From positions 1 through 64,000 of the forward strand of contig JAZKGQ010000008.1 of NCBI GenBank assembly GCA_040385825.1: 64,000 bases of DNA. The letters are read 5' to 3'. Under the pieces are notes generated by a model, which saw only the letters and a list, made by a program, of their open reading frames with translations, searched no databases and was not told the origin of the DNA. How positions within the stretch are numbered: the first letter of the stretch is position 1; every line of letters starts with the position of its first letter. The translations under genes and the position numbers were made by a program. This stretch comes from JANNNF01 sp040385825 (GTDB taxonomy: Bacteria > Pseudomonadota > Alphaproteobacteria > Rhodobacterales > Rhodobacteraceae). Below are positions 1 through 8,219 of this stretch, in pieces.

Positions 1-1623
1 ACCGCCAAAAGCTGGCTGACCGAGGCCCCGATGCGGATGCTGATGAACAACCTGCACCCCGATGTGGCCGAAAATCCGCATGAACTGGTGGTGTACGGCG
101 GCATCGGCCGCGCCGCCCGCACATGGGAGGATTTCGACCGCATCGTCGCCGCCCTGAAGGATCTGAACGACGATGAAACCCTGCTGGTGCAGTCGGGCAA
201 GCCGGTCGGCATCTTCCGCACCCACAAGGACGCGCCGCGCGTGCTGATCGCCAACTCCAACCTGGTGCCGCATTGGGCGACCTGGGACCATTTCAACGAG
301 TTGGACAAGAAGGGTCTGGCGATGTACGGCCAGATGACCGCGGGGTCGTGGATCTACATTGGCACCCAAGGCATCGTGCAGGGAACATACGAGACTTTTG
401 CCGAGGCCGGGCGTCAGCATTACGAGGGCAGCCTCAAGGGGCGCTGGATTCTGACCGGGGGCCTGGGCGGCATGGGCGGCGCGCAGCCTCTGGCTGCCGT
501 GATGGCCGGGGCCTGCTGCCTGGCGGTCGAATGCGATGAGACGCGGATCGATTTTCGTATTCGTACCAGATATGTAGACGCCAAAGCTCAGACTCTGGAT
601 GAGGCATTGGCAATGATTGCCGATTGGACGGCCAAGGGCGAGGCCAAGTCGGTCGGCCTGCTGGGCAATGCCGCCGATGTCTTCCCCGAACTGGTGCGGC
701 GGATGAAGGCCGGCGGCCCGCGCCCCGACATCGTCACCGACCAGACAAGCGCGCATGACCCGCTGAACGGCTATCTGCCGCAGGGCTGGACGGTGGAACA
801 GGCGAAAGCCGCGCGCGAGACGGACCCGAAATCGGTCGAAACCGCCGCGCGCGCCAGCATGAAGACCCATGTGGCCGCCATGGTCGATTTCTGGAATGCC
901 GGGGTGCCCACGCTGGATTATGGCAACAACATCCGGCAGGTGGCGCTGGACGAAGGGCTGGAAAACGCCTTCGCCTTTCCCGGTTTCGTGCCTGCCTACA
1001 TTCGCCCGCTGTTCTGCAAGGGCATCGGGCCGTTCCGTTGGGTGGCCCTGTCGGGCGACCCCGACGACATCTACAAGACCGACGCCGCGATGAAGAAGCT
1101 GTTCCCCGACAACCACCATCTGCACAACTGGCTGGACATGGCGGCGGACCGGATCGCGTTTCAGGGCCTGCCCGCCCGCATCTGCTGGATCGGTCTTGGC
1201 GACCGGCACAAGGCGGGGCTGATGTTCAACCAGATGGTGGCCTCGGGCGAGTTGAAGGCGCCGATCGTCATTGGCCGCGACCATCTGGACTCAGGCTCCG
1301 TCGCAAGCCCCAACCGCGAAACCGAAGCCATGATGGACGGCTCGGATGCCGTGTCGGACTGGCCGTTGCTGAACGCGCTGCTGAACACCGCCAGCGGGGC
1401 GACCTGGGTCAGCTTGCATCACGGCGGCGGTGTGGGCATGGGGTTCTCGCAACATTCCGGCATGGTGATCGTCGCCGACGGCACCGAGGACGCCGCCCGC
1501 CGCCTGACCAATGTGCTGTGGAACGATCCGGCGACAGGCGTGATGCGCCATGCTGATGCAGGCTATGACATTGCCCGCGACTGCGCCACCGAACACGGGT
1601 TGCGCCTGCCCGGCATTCTCTGA
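1..1623 (+). CDS. hutU: Urocanate hydratase, 5' end cut by window edge
   Basis: Urocanate hydratase converts urocanate to imidazolone propionate, step two of histidine degradation, in the cytoplasm with tightly bound NAD. The frame is open from base 1 (TAKSWLTEAPMRML), so the start lies outside; 540 codons are visible and only some 15 residues should be missing against a usual length near 555. Family hallmarks are the glycine-rich NAD motif GGLGGMGGAQPLAA and the stretch ARICWIGLGDRHKAG, whose Cys aligns with the known catalytic Cys. Other hut genes would be expected to the left. It converges on the DUF815 ATPase gene, with a palindromic element between them. Confidence 0.97.
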   Translation, partial: TAKSWLTEAPMRMLMNNLHPDVAENPHELVVYGGIGRAARTWEDFDRIVAALKDLNDDETLLVQSGKPVGIFRTHKDAPRVLIANSNLVPHWATWDHFNELDKKGLAMYGQMTAGSWIYIGTQGIVQGTYETFAEAGRQHYEGSLKGRWILTGGLGGMGGAQPLAAVMAGACCLAVECDETRIDFRIRTRYVDAKAQTLDEALAMIADWTAKGEAKSVGLLGNAADVFPELVRRMKAGGPRPDIVTDQTSAHDPLNGYLPQGWTVEQAKAARETDPKSVETAARASMKTHVAAMVDFWNAGVPTLDYGNNIRQVALDEGLENAFAFPGFVPAYIRPLFCKGIGPFRWVALSGDPDDIYKTDAAMKKLFPDNHHLHNWLDMAADRIAFQGLPARICWIGLGDRHKAGLMFNQMVASGELKAPIVIGRDHLDSGSVASPNRETEAMMDGSDAVSDWPLLNALLNTASGATWVSLHHGGGVGMGFSQHSGMVIVADGTEDAARRLTNVLWNDPATGVMRHADAGYDIARDCATEHGLRLPGIL

Positions 1624-1625
1624 CC

Positions 1626-1675
1626 TTTCATACTGGCTCAAATATCTCGGGGGTGCGGGGGCTGGCCCCCGCTCC
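1626..1675. repeat. Palindromic intergenic element (TTTCATACTGGC / AAATATC / G-run hairpin)
   Basis: Three bases after the hutU stop the sequence reads TTTCATACTGGC, then CAAATATC, then a G-rich run and a GGGGGC-TG-GCCCCC hairpin. The same head recurs at 44969-45040 after another gene. It lies between convergent genes and could end transcription from either side, but it lacks a clean U-tract. I infer a dispersed Rhodobacteraceae-type intergenic repeat. Confidence 0.55.
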
Positions 1676-1697
1676 GCCCCATCGGCCAAAGCCCCGG

Positions 1698-2534
1698 TTA
1701 CAGCCGCACGCCCTGCCGTGCCGCCAGATCGCAGAAGAACTGCCAGGCCACCCGCCCCGAACGGGCACCGCGTGTCGCCTGCCACTCGATCGACTCGGCG
1801 CGCAGCACGCCGGGGTCGACCGTCACGCCATGCGCCCCGCAATACCCGGCAATCATCGCCAGATACTCGTCCTGCGAACAGGCATGAAACCCCAGCCACA
1901 GGCCAAACCGGTCTGACAGCGAGACTTTCTCCTCGACCGCCTCGGTGGAATGGATGGCCGCCTGTGCCTCGTTTTCGATCATGTCGCGCGGCATCAGGTG
2001 GCGGCGGTTCGACGTGGCATAGAGCAGCACGTTGTCGGGCCGCCCCTCGATGCCGCCATCCAGCACGGCCTTCAGGCTTTTATAATGCTGGTCGTCATGG
2101 CTGAACGACAGATCGTCGCAAAACAGGATGAACCGGGCATCCGAGCCGCGCAGATGCGCCAGCAGCCGGCCCACCGAGGGCAGGTCTTCGCGGCTGAGTT
2201 CGACCAGCTTCAGGTCCAGCCCTTCGGCCCGCACCTGGGCATGCACCGCCTTGACCAGCGAGGATTTCCCCATGCCGCGTGCGCCCCACAGCAGGGCGTT
2301 GTTGCCGGGCAGGCCTTTGGCAAAGGCGCGGGTGTTGGCCAGCAGCGTGTCGCGCGACCGGTCCACCCCCACCAGCAGCCCGATGTCGACGCGCGACACC
2401 CGCAGCACGGACTCGAGCCTGTCCGGCCCGGTATGCCAGACAAAGGCATCCGAGGCCGCAAAATCCGGCGCAGGCTTGGGGGCCGGGGCCAGCCGTTCCA
2501 GGGCGGCGGCGATACGGTCCAGCGGATCGGTCAC
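1698..2534 (-). CDS. DUF815-family AAA ATPase
   Basis: A 278-residue P-loop ATPase of the DUF815 (PF05673-type) family; substrate unknown. The Walker A motif is GARGMGKSSLV near residue 85, and a Walker B-like FILFCDDLSF lies near residue 140. A sensor-like stretch with YATSNRRHLMPRDM follows, typical of the family. The GTG start overlaps the tatC stop (GTGA), so it is the fourth gene of a tat operon and is probably translationally coupled to tatC. The linkage to Tat is suggestive only. I am confident of the family and not of any function. Confidence 0.9.
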   Translation of the reverse strand: MTDPLDRIAAALERLAPAPKPAPDFAASDAFVWHTGPDRLESVLRVSRVDIGLLVGVDRSRDTLLANTRAFAKGLPGNNALLWGARGMGKSSLVKAVHAQVRAEGLDLKLVELSREDLPSVGRLLAHLRGSDARFILFCDDLSFSHDDQHYKSLKAVLDGGIEGRPDNVLLYATSNRRHLMPRDMIENEAQAAIHSTEAVEEKVSLSDRFGLWLGFHACSQDEYLAMIAGYCGAHGVTVDPGVLRAESIEWQATRGARSGRVAWQFFCDLAARQGVRL

Positions 2535-3370
2535 TCGGCCTCCTCGTCGACCCAGGTGCCATCGGCGCGGGCCTCGGCCTCACGGGTCTTCTCGATCCGG
2601 CGGATCAGGAAGATCGAGATTTCATAGAGCGGGTAGATCGCGGCAAACAGGATCAGTTGCGACATCATGTCAGGTGGCGTCACCACGGCGGCGACAATCA
2701 GGATCAGCACGATCGCATAGCGCCGCATCCCTGCCAGCCCCCTCGATGTGACCAACCCCGCCTTGCCCATCAGCGTCAGCAGGACCGGAAGCTGGAAACA
2801 CAGGCCAAAGGCCATGACAAAGCTGGTGGTCAGCGCCAGATACTGTTCCATCGACCCCTGAAACAGCACCCCCGCCGGGGCCGAGGACGACACCGCGCCG
2901 CCGGTCACGGTCGGGGCATAGGTCTGCTGAAAGCCAAGGAAGAAATCGAAGGCAATCGGCAAGACGATGTAATAGGAAAACGCCGCCCCAAGCAGGAACA
3001 TCAGCGGCGACGCCACAAGGAAGGGCAGAAACGCCGAGCGTTCGTTCCGGTACAGTCCCGGCGCCACGAACCGCCACATCTGATAGGCAATGACCGGAAA
3101 CGCCAAGGCAAAGCCGCCGAACACCGAAATGCGGATGGCGACGAAGAATCCTTCTTGCAGCTTGACCAGGATCAGCCCGCAGTTCTGGTCGCGCGCGGCC
3201 AGAGCATCGCAGATCGGCTGGGTCAGAAAGTTGAAGATCGGATTCCAGACCGAAAAGCTGATGATCATGCCTACCAGAAACGCCGCCAGCGAATACAGGA
3301 TGCGGTTGCGCAATTCGATCAGGTGTTCGATCAGCGGGGCGGCGCTGTCGTCGATGGCGTCATTGCTCAT
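2531..3370 (-). CDS. tatC: Sec-independent translocase subunit TatC
   Basis: TatC is the polytopic inner-membrane receptor that, with TatB, recognises twin-arginine signal peptides on folded proteins. The 279 residues show the family N-terminus (PLIEHLIELRNRILYS) and six hydrophobic segments, with a conserved FALAFPVIAYQMWRFVAPGLY stretch in the middle. It overlaps the tatB stop by four bases (ATGA) and the DUF815 gene at its own stop, so the genes are translationally coupled. The short charged C-terminal tail after the last helix is normal for alphaproteobacteria. Confidence 0.97.
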   Translation of the reverse strand: MSNDAIDDSAAPLIEHLIELRNRILYSLAAFLVGMIISFSVWNPIFNFLTQPICDALAARDQNCGLILVKLQEGFFVAIRISVFGGFALAFPVIAYQMWRFVAPGLYRNERSAFLPFLVASPLMFLLGAAFSYYIVLPIAFDFFLGFQQTYAPTVTGGAVSSSAPAGVLFQGSMEQYLALTTSFVMAFGLCFQLPVLLTLMGKAGLVTSRGLAGMRRYAIVLILIVAAVVTPPDMMSQLILFAAIYPLYEISIFLIRRIEKTREAEARADGTWVDEEAE

Positions 3371-4044
3371 GCGCTGTCCTTGGTTGCGGTCTTGGCATCA
3401 GCCTTTTTCGCGCGCGGCTTCGGGGTCGGTTTGGGGGCCGGTTCGGGCGCATCTGCGAATTTTGGCTTTGCCTTGGCGACGGGGGTCGGCGCTGCCGGGG
3501 CCTCGGGTTTGGATTTGCGCAGACGGGGGGCACGGATCACCGCAGGGGCCGCAGATGGGGTCACCTCGACCGGCGCCGCGCTGACCGCCTTCATCTTTTC
3601 CACCGCCTCTGCCGCGATCGCCTTTTTCGCGGCGACCTGATCGGCCAGCGCCTGTGTGGCTGGTCCCATCACGGGGGCAGGTGCGGGGGCAGGTGTCGGC
3701 GCCGGGGCTGCCGGGTCGGGAATGGCCACCGGGGCCGAGGCGGCGGGTTTCACGATGGCAGGCTTCAGCGGATCCCATTTTTCGAACTTCGCGGCCGCGT
3801 CCTTGACCGCATCCAGCCCCATGCTGCGCGCAGAGGTGATGTTCTTGAGATCCTTGGCCACGTCCTTGACGCCCGCCTCATTGGCCGCCGTGTCCATCGC
3901 GCGCTGAAAGTCGCGCGCCATCGACCGCGCCTTGGCGGTGAACCGCCCCATGGTACGGAACATCTCGGGCAGGTCTTTCGGGCCGATGACGACCAGCGCC
4001 ACCACCCCGATCACCATGAATTCGGTCCAGCCGATGTCAAACAT
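3367..4044 (-). CDS. tatB: Sec-independent translocase subunit TatB
   Basis: TatB works with TatC in recognising twin-arginine substrates. The N-terminus MFDIGWTEFMVIGVVALVVI is the typical single membrane helix; the GPKDLPEMFRTMGRF hinge and an amphipathic helix follow. The remaining C-terminal part (about residues 90-225) is a long Ala/Pro/Lys-rich, probably disordered tail, common in Rhodobacterales TatB. The gene sits between tatA (42-base gap) and tatC (4-base overlap). Confidence 0.95.
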   Translation of the reverse strand: MFDIGWTEFMVIGVVALVVIGPKDLPEMFRTMGRFTAKARSMARDFQRAMDTAANEAGVKDVAKDLKNITSARSMGLDAVKDAAAKFEKWDPLKPAIVKPAASAPVAIPDPAAPAPTPAPAPAPVMGPATQALADQVAAKKAIAAEAVEKMKAVSAAPVEVTPSAAPAVIRAPRLRKSKPEAPAAPTPVAKAKPKFADAPEPAPKPTPKPRAKKADAKTATKDSA

Positions 4045-4086
4045 GGCGCACCGCCCCTTCTTTCTGCGCAGCGTTCACGGAACGGC

Positions 4087-4302
4087 TCAGACCTTGTCTT
4101 TTTCAGCAACCGGCGACACGTCGCGGGCGGCTTCGGCGGCATCCGTCTCGATCTCCTTGGTGCCGTCGCTGACGCCTTTCTTGAAGGCGGTGATGCCTTT
4201 GCCGACTTCGCCCATCAGCGAGCTGACCTTGCCCTTGCCGAACAGGACAAGGACGACGACGCCGATCAGCAGAAGGCCGGGAAGGCCGATATTCTGAAAC
4301 AT
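4087..4302 (-). CDS. tatA: Sec-independent translocase subunit TatA
   Basis: TatA oligomerises to form the Tat transport path. The 71-residue product has an N-terminal helix (MFQNIGLPGLLLIGVVVLVL), the FGKGKVSSLMGEVGKG hinge and amphipathic helix, and a short acidic tail. I chose the ATG at 4302 because GGAG lies at the right distance upstream and the protein then begins as TatA proteins do; an upstream in-frame start would add 15 non-homologous residues. First gene of tatA-tatB-tatC-DUF815. Confidence 0.95.
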   Translation of the reverse strand: MFQNIGLPGLLLIGVVVLVLFGKGKVSSLMGEVGKGITAFKKGVSDGTKEIETDAAEAARDVSPVAEKDKV

Positions 4303-4353
4303 GGGGTTTCTCCATTCAGGTGCCCCGCCGGATAGCTGCGGGGCCATGGAGGA

Positions 4354-4381
4354 TGTTTATGCCCCGATTTCCCCGGATCAA
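4354..4381 (-). promoter_or_regulatory. Candidate tat operon promoter
   Basis: On the minus strand TTGATC (4381-4376) is followed after 16 bases by TAAACA (4359-4354), about 50 bases before the tatA start. The form matches the TTGAC/TAAA pattern of other alphaproteobacterial housekeeping promoters, including the nuoA one in this window. Predicted from sequence only. Confidence 0.45.
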
Positions 4382-4422
4382 AGACCAAATCCGCCCGCTG
4401 CGGGGGGTTGCGCCGCGCTCTG

Positions 4423-4440
4423 CTGACAGTATTTTGTCAG
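4423..4440 (+). promoter_or_regulatory. Perfect dyad CTGACA-N6-TGTCAG before the HTH regulator
   Basis: A perfect inverted repeat with 6-base arms (CTGACA at 4423-4428, TGTCAG at 4435-4440) and a 6-base AT-rich centre lies 26 bases before the start of the HTH gene at 4466. Its position suggests autoregulation by that protein. It is also upstream of the divergent tat promoter, which could be a second target. Confidence 0.5.
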
Positions 4441-4465
4441 TTGGACCCAAGGACAGGTTTGCGGC

Positions 4466-4819
4466 ATGAAACGCGATGCGCGGCTCTATGATCTGATTCA
4501 GCGGATGCGCGACGGGCGGCTGCATACGGCGGCAGAGCTGGGCGTGGCCCTTGGGGTGTCCACCCGCACCATCTGGCGTGACATGGCGACGATGGCGGCC
4601 TCGGGCCTGCCGGTGACGGGCGAACGCGGCGTGGGCTACATCCTGCGCGCGCCGCTGGTGCTGCCCCCCACCATGATGACCGTCGAAGAACTGGAGGCCC
4701 TGAGCGAGGGCCTGCGCCACATCGCCGAAAACGAAGCCCACCCCCGCGCCCGCGCCGCACGCAGCCTGCTGGTCAAGGTGGCGACGCTGCTGCCACAGGC
4801 GGGGATAGAGGTGGAGTAA
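4466..4819 (+). CDS. Short DeoR/YafY-type HTH regulator without WYL domain
   Basis: A 117-residue DNA-binding protein. Residues 1-60 form a winged helix-turn-helix of the DeoR/HTH_11 type: RLYDLIQRMRDG, then AAELGVALGVSTRTIWRDM as the recognition helix, then a GERGVGYIL wing. YafY-type regulators normally continue with a WYL ligand domain and exceed 220 residues; here the frame stops after a short helical tail (LTVEELEAL-like linker to LLPQAGIEVE), so the effector domain is missing or was never present. It is divergent from tatA. The dyad at 4423-4440 is its probable operator. Ligand and targets unknown. Confidence 0.8.
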   Translation: MKRDARLYDLIQRMRDGRLHTAAELGVALGVSTRTIWRDMATMAASGLPVTGERGVGYILRAPLVLPPTMMTVEELEALSEGLRHIAENEAHPRARAARSLLVKVATLLPQAGIEVE

Positions 4820-4891
4820 GGCCTTGCCATCACTGTAATTTAGACAATAACTGGCTCATAGTAATCTGAGCAAAGAGGTAAAGACAGAGTT

Positions 4892-5251
4892 ATGATGCGA
4901 ACAACTGTGGCGATGATAACGATGGGAATGCTGTTCTTAGGAGGTTGTGCATCACAAATAATGGAAACGATGGTTGGTAAAGACATTACATCTGTCTATT
5001 CTCAATACGGCACGCCAATTAGTTCATATGACTTACCTGATGGTAGAACAGCATTTCAGTGGCGCGTAGATACAAGCACAATGATGCCTATGACCACCAC
5101 AATTTCCGGGTACGGGAACACGGCGACCGCGTACACTACGGGAGGCGGTACGCTTTCATCAACATGCTTTTACACATTTTACACAAAGCCCAACAAACAA
5201 AAAAGCTACACTATTGTTGGGTTTGAAAAACCAAGACTAGAGTGTGAATGA
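4892..5251 (+). CDS. Small AT-rich lipoprotein of unknown function
   Basis: 119 residues with a lipoprotein signal (MMRTTVAMITMGMLFLGGC), the lipobox Cys being residue 19. The mature part begins ASQIMETMVGKDITSVYSQYGTPISSYDLPDGRTAFQW, resembling the small outer-membrane-assembly-type lipoprotein fold in which a G-x-P pattern precedes a Trp strand; it then has a Thr/Gly-rich insert and two further Cys. Codon use is rich in A and T (ACA, AAA, TCA), unlike every neighbour, as is the DNA from about 4820 to 5260. This suggests recent transfer. I cannot assign a function. Confidence 0.75.
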   Translation: MMRTTVAMITMGMLFLGGCASQIMETMVGKDITSVYSQYGTPISSYDLPDGRTAFQWRVDTSTMMPMTTTISGYGNTATAYTTGGGTLSSTCFYTFYTKPNKQKSYTIVGFEKPRLECE

Positions 5252-5260
5252 GCGGATCAA

Positions 5261-6403
5261 CTATATAGCCGGATACACGAAACAACGGTCGCGGCGGATC
5301 ATCAGCCACAACACTGCCCCCGGCTTGGGCAGGAACACCCCCGGCACCGATGCGGTCAGGCGGGCATCCTCGAAATCCATCGCGAAATCGACCAGACTTT
5401 CGCGCCCCAGATAGCGCGACCGGATCACCCGTCCCCGCGCCGGGGTGCCATCCGGGACGGTCGGGTTGGGGCCGCGCCCGGCCCGGTCAAAGTCGATCTT
5501 CAGATGCTGCGGCCGGATCACGATGTCGACCGCGGCCCCGTCACTGTGGCCGGGGGTCAGAAAGGTGCCGAACGGCGTTTCCGTCAGCGCGCCATGCGAT
5601 ATGCCACGGATCACGTTGATATCACTGAAGAACGCTGCCGCCGCCTTGTCATGCGGGGCGTTGTAGACGTTGTAGGGCGCGCCGCGCTGCACGATCCGGC
5701 CATCGCGCATCAGGGCGATCTCGTCGGCCATGCGCATGGCTTCGTCCGGTTCATGCGTGACCAGCAGAACCGCGGCGCCTTCGTCTTTCAGCACCTCCAG
5801 CGTGGTGTCGCGGATGCCGTCGCGCAGGCGGTTGTCGAGGCCCGAAAACGGCTCGTCCATCAGCATGACGCGCGGGCGCGGGGCCAGGGCACGGGCAAGG
5901 GCGACGCGCTGCTGTTCGCCCCCCGACAACTGATGCGGATGCTTGGGGCCAAAGCCGGTCAGCGTGACGCGTTCCAGCAGTTCATCGACGCGGGCCTGTC
6001 TGGCCGCCTTGTCGCCGCGCAGGCCAAAGCCGATGTTCTGCGCCACGGTCAGATGCGGGAACAGGGCGAAATCCTGAAACATCAGCCCGATGCCGCGGGC
6101 CTCGGGCGGGCGGTGCAGGCCGGGACCGGCCATGGGCACGCCGTCAATCGTGACAGTGCCCGCATCGGCGCGTTCCACCCCGGCGATCATCCGCAAGGTG
6201 GTGGATTTGCCGCAGCCCGACGGGCCAAGCAAGCAGGTCACCTGCCCCGCCGCAAGCGTCAGCGACACATCGTCCACCACCGGCCTACCGCCGAAGACGC
6301 GGGTCAGACCCGTGGCTTGCAGCCGGGCGTCTGCCGCCTGCCCTGCGTCCGCCCTGTGCTGCACTTGCCCTGCCGCCCCCGAATGCCCGACGAAAACCGT
6401 CAC
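5261..6403 (-). CDS. ABC transporter ATP-binding protein, Fe3+/polyamine (FbpC/PotA-like) type
   Basis: A 380-residue importer ATPase. Walker A is GPSGCGKSTTL, the Q-loop is FQDFALFPHLTV, the signature is LSGGEQQRVALARALAPRP, Walker B is VMLMDEPFSGLD and the switch His is in LVTHEPDEAM. After about residue 240 comes a regulatory TOBE-type domain (IVIRPQHLKIDF and RSRYLGRESLVDF). This architecture is that of ferric-iron and related importers, but no permease or binding protein adjoins it, so the substrate is uncertain. The frame opens with GTG at 6403; homology to the family begins near residue 28 (ARLQATGLTRVFGG), so the true start may be internal. Confidence 0.88.
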   Translation of the reverse strand: MTVFVGHSGAAGQVQHRADAGQAADARLQATGLTRVFGGRPVVDDVSLTLAAGQVTCLLGPSGCGKSTTLRMIAGVERADAGTVTIDGVPMAGPGLHRPPEARGIGLMFQDFALFPHLTVAQNIGFGLRGDKAARQARVDELLERVTLTGFGPKHPHQLSGGEQQRVALARALAPRPRVMLMDEPFSGLDNRLRDGIRDTTLEVLKDEGAAVLLVTHEPDEAMRMADEIALMRDGRIVQRGAPYNVYNAPHDKAAAAFFSDINVIRGISHGALTETPFGTFLTPGHSDGAAVDIVIRPQHLKIDFDRAGRGPNPTVPDGTPARGRVIRSRYLGRESLVDFAMDFEDARLTASVPGVFLPKPGAVLWLMIRRDRCFVYPAI

Positions 6404-6470
6404 CTTGCGCTGCCCTGCCCGATAGCAGCCCCCCCGGCCCTGCGCAAGGTTGCCGGCGGGGCGGGCAGGA

Positions 6471-8117
6471 TCACAGGATAAGGTCTTCGACCGCCAGCAC
6501 CGTCAGGTTCATCACCCGGATCTGGAAATCGGCCATCGTGTCGGCAGTCACCGTGCCTTCAAGGATGATCGTCGTCCCTGTCACGCTATAGCGCACCTGC
6601 CCCGCAGCCCCGGTAAAGGCCCCGGTGCCCAGCCAGGTGAAGGCCTGATTGCCCGCCGTACCGGCCAGCGCATCAATCGCGGCAAGTGTGATCTGGTCCA
6701 CCCCGGCCTCGAAATCAAAGATGGTATCGCGCAGCGCGGCACTGGTGCCGGACTCGGCAATGCTGCGGAACACGAAACTGTCGGCCTCGGCCCCGCCATA
6801 CAGATTGTCGCGGCCCGCCCCGCCGATCAGGGCATCTTCGCCCTCGTCGCCGCGCAGCGTGTCGGTGCCATCGCCGCCGATCAAAAGATCGTCGCCGTCC
6901 TGACCCAACAGCGAATCGGCACCCGTCCGGCCCGCCAGCCGGTCATCCCCGCCCCCGCCCGCCAGCGAGTCGTTCGACGCCCCGCCATTCAGCAGATCAT
7001 CGCCGCCGCCCCCCGCCAGATCGTCGGCCCCCGCCAGCCCGTACAGCCGGTTGTCGGAGTCATTGCCCGCAAGGATATTGTCCAGCCCGTTGCCGGTGCC
7101 ATCCTGCGCCGTGCCCAGCAGGGACAGGTTTTCAACCTCGCCCGCCCCCATCAGCGAAAAGCTGACCGTGGCCTCGATCAGATCGGCGGTGCCTTGGCCG
7201 ATGTCTTCAAACACCTGCGCCAGCGAGTCGGACAGACGGTAGGTGTCATTGCCATCGCCGCCCAGAACGGTGCCACCGACAAGGCCGCCGATCCCGTCAA
7301 ACAGATCGGCCCCGTCGCCCATGGCGACCGACCGGTTGATGCTGCCCGAATTGAAGATGGTGTCCGACAGCGCGGTGCCGACGACTGACAGGGTGAAGGC
7401 GGTCGAACTTATGATGGACCCCGAATTGGTCAAATGGATGCCCCCGGTGGCGGAGGACGCATCAATCGCCACCCCGCCCACCGACCGGATGATGCCTGCA
7501 TTGTCCAGCGTGGTCAGATTTTGCCCGGCGATCTGCACCGCCAGCCCGCCCTCTGCGGCCAGCGCCTGAATCGTGCCGGTGTTGACCAGATATTTCCCCG
7601 CACCTGTCCCCGCCAGATAAACCGCAACCGGGGTTGCCCCGTTGCCCGCCTCGATCCGGCCGCTGTTCACGATGCTGTAATCCTGCCCGGTGACCAACAT
7701 GCCCGTGGTAAAGCCAAAGATCCGGCCACTGTTTTCGATCACCACATTGTCGCCCGAGGCCGTAACCCCGACCCCGTTGTCGGCAGACACCAGCCCCGCA
7801 TTGCGCAGGGCGTTCCGGTCGCCCTGCATGTAGATGGCAGAATATCCGATCGTCGGGGCCACAGAGCCGATGGTGCCCGCCGCCGTATTGACGATGCTGC
7901 TGTCGGACACCCCATTCACGACCACCCCATGACCGCCGCCAGAAATCAGGCTGGTCATGTTCAGCAGGGACTGATTGCCATGCAGGACGTTGACGGCATT
8001 GGCGCTGGTGCTGATGAAGGTCAGCCCCTCCAGCAGGATGATGCCATCGTTGACCGCGACGGACGTGTAAATTGGCTGCGGACCGATCACGCTTTCGGTC
8101 GGAACGAATGTGGTCAT
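6471..8117 (-). CDS. RTX exoprotein with beta-helix-like N-terminal repeats
   Basis: A 548-residue secreted, calcium-binding protein. Residues about 70-265 hold some eight imperfect repeats of the form I/L-x-N-S/T-G-x-I (IENSGRI, IVNSGRI, LVNTGTI, LDNAGII, LTNSGSI, IFNSGSI), the pattern of a right-handed beta-helix. Residues about 337-445 contain tandem RTX nonapeptides such as GGGGDDLLNGG and LIGGDGTDTLRGDEG. A serralysin-type C-terminal domain follows (SFVFRS, then DTIFDFEAGVDQITL). There is no N-terminal signal peptide, as expected for type I secretion by a C-terminal signal; no exporter genes are nearby. Probably an adhesin or cell-surface protein. Confidence 0.88.
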   Translation of the reverse strand: MTTFVPTESVIGPQPIYTSVAVNDGIILLEGLTFISTSANAVNVLHGNQSLLNMTSLISGGGHGVVVNGVSDSSIVNTAAGTIGSVAPTIGYSAIYMQGDRNALRNAGLVSADNGVGVTASGDNVVIENSGRIFGFTTGMLVTGQDYSIVNSGRIEAGNGATPVAVYLAGTGAGKYLVNTGTIQALAAEGGLAVQIAGQNLTTLDNAGIIRSVGGVAIDASSATGGIHLTNSGSIISSTAFTLSVVGTALSDTIFNSGSINRSVAMGDGADLFDGIGGLVGGTVLGGDGNDTYRLSDSLAQVFEDIGQGTADLIEATVSFSLMGAGEVENLSLLGTAQDGTGNGLDNILAGNDSDNRLYGLAGADDLAGGGGDDLLNGGASNDSLAGGGGDDRLAGRTGADSLLGQDGDDLLIGGDGTDTLRGDEGEDALIGGAGRDNLYGGAEADSFVFRSIAESGTSAALRDTIFDFEAGVDQITLAAIDALAGTAGNQAFTWLGTGAFTGAAGQVRYSVTGTTIILEGTVTADTMADFQIRVMNLTVLAVEDLIL

Positions 8118-8219
8118 GGTGAAAAACCCTTTCTGATGAAACCCCTGCGGCGCAAATGAAATGCCAAGGCAATCTTATGCGCCACAGGGTCTGGTTCAAT
8201 CAGAAAAGCGGTGGCTGGG

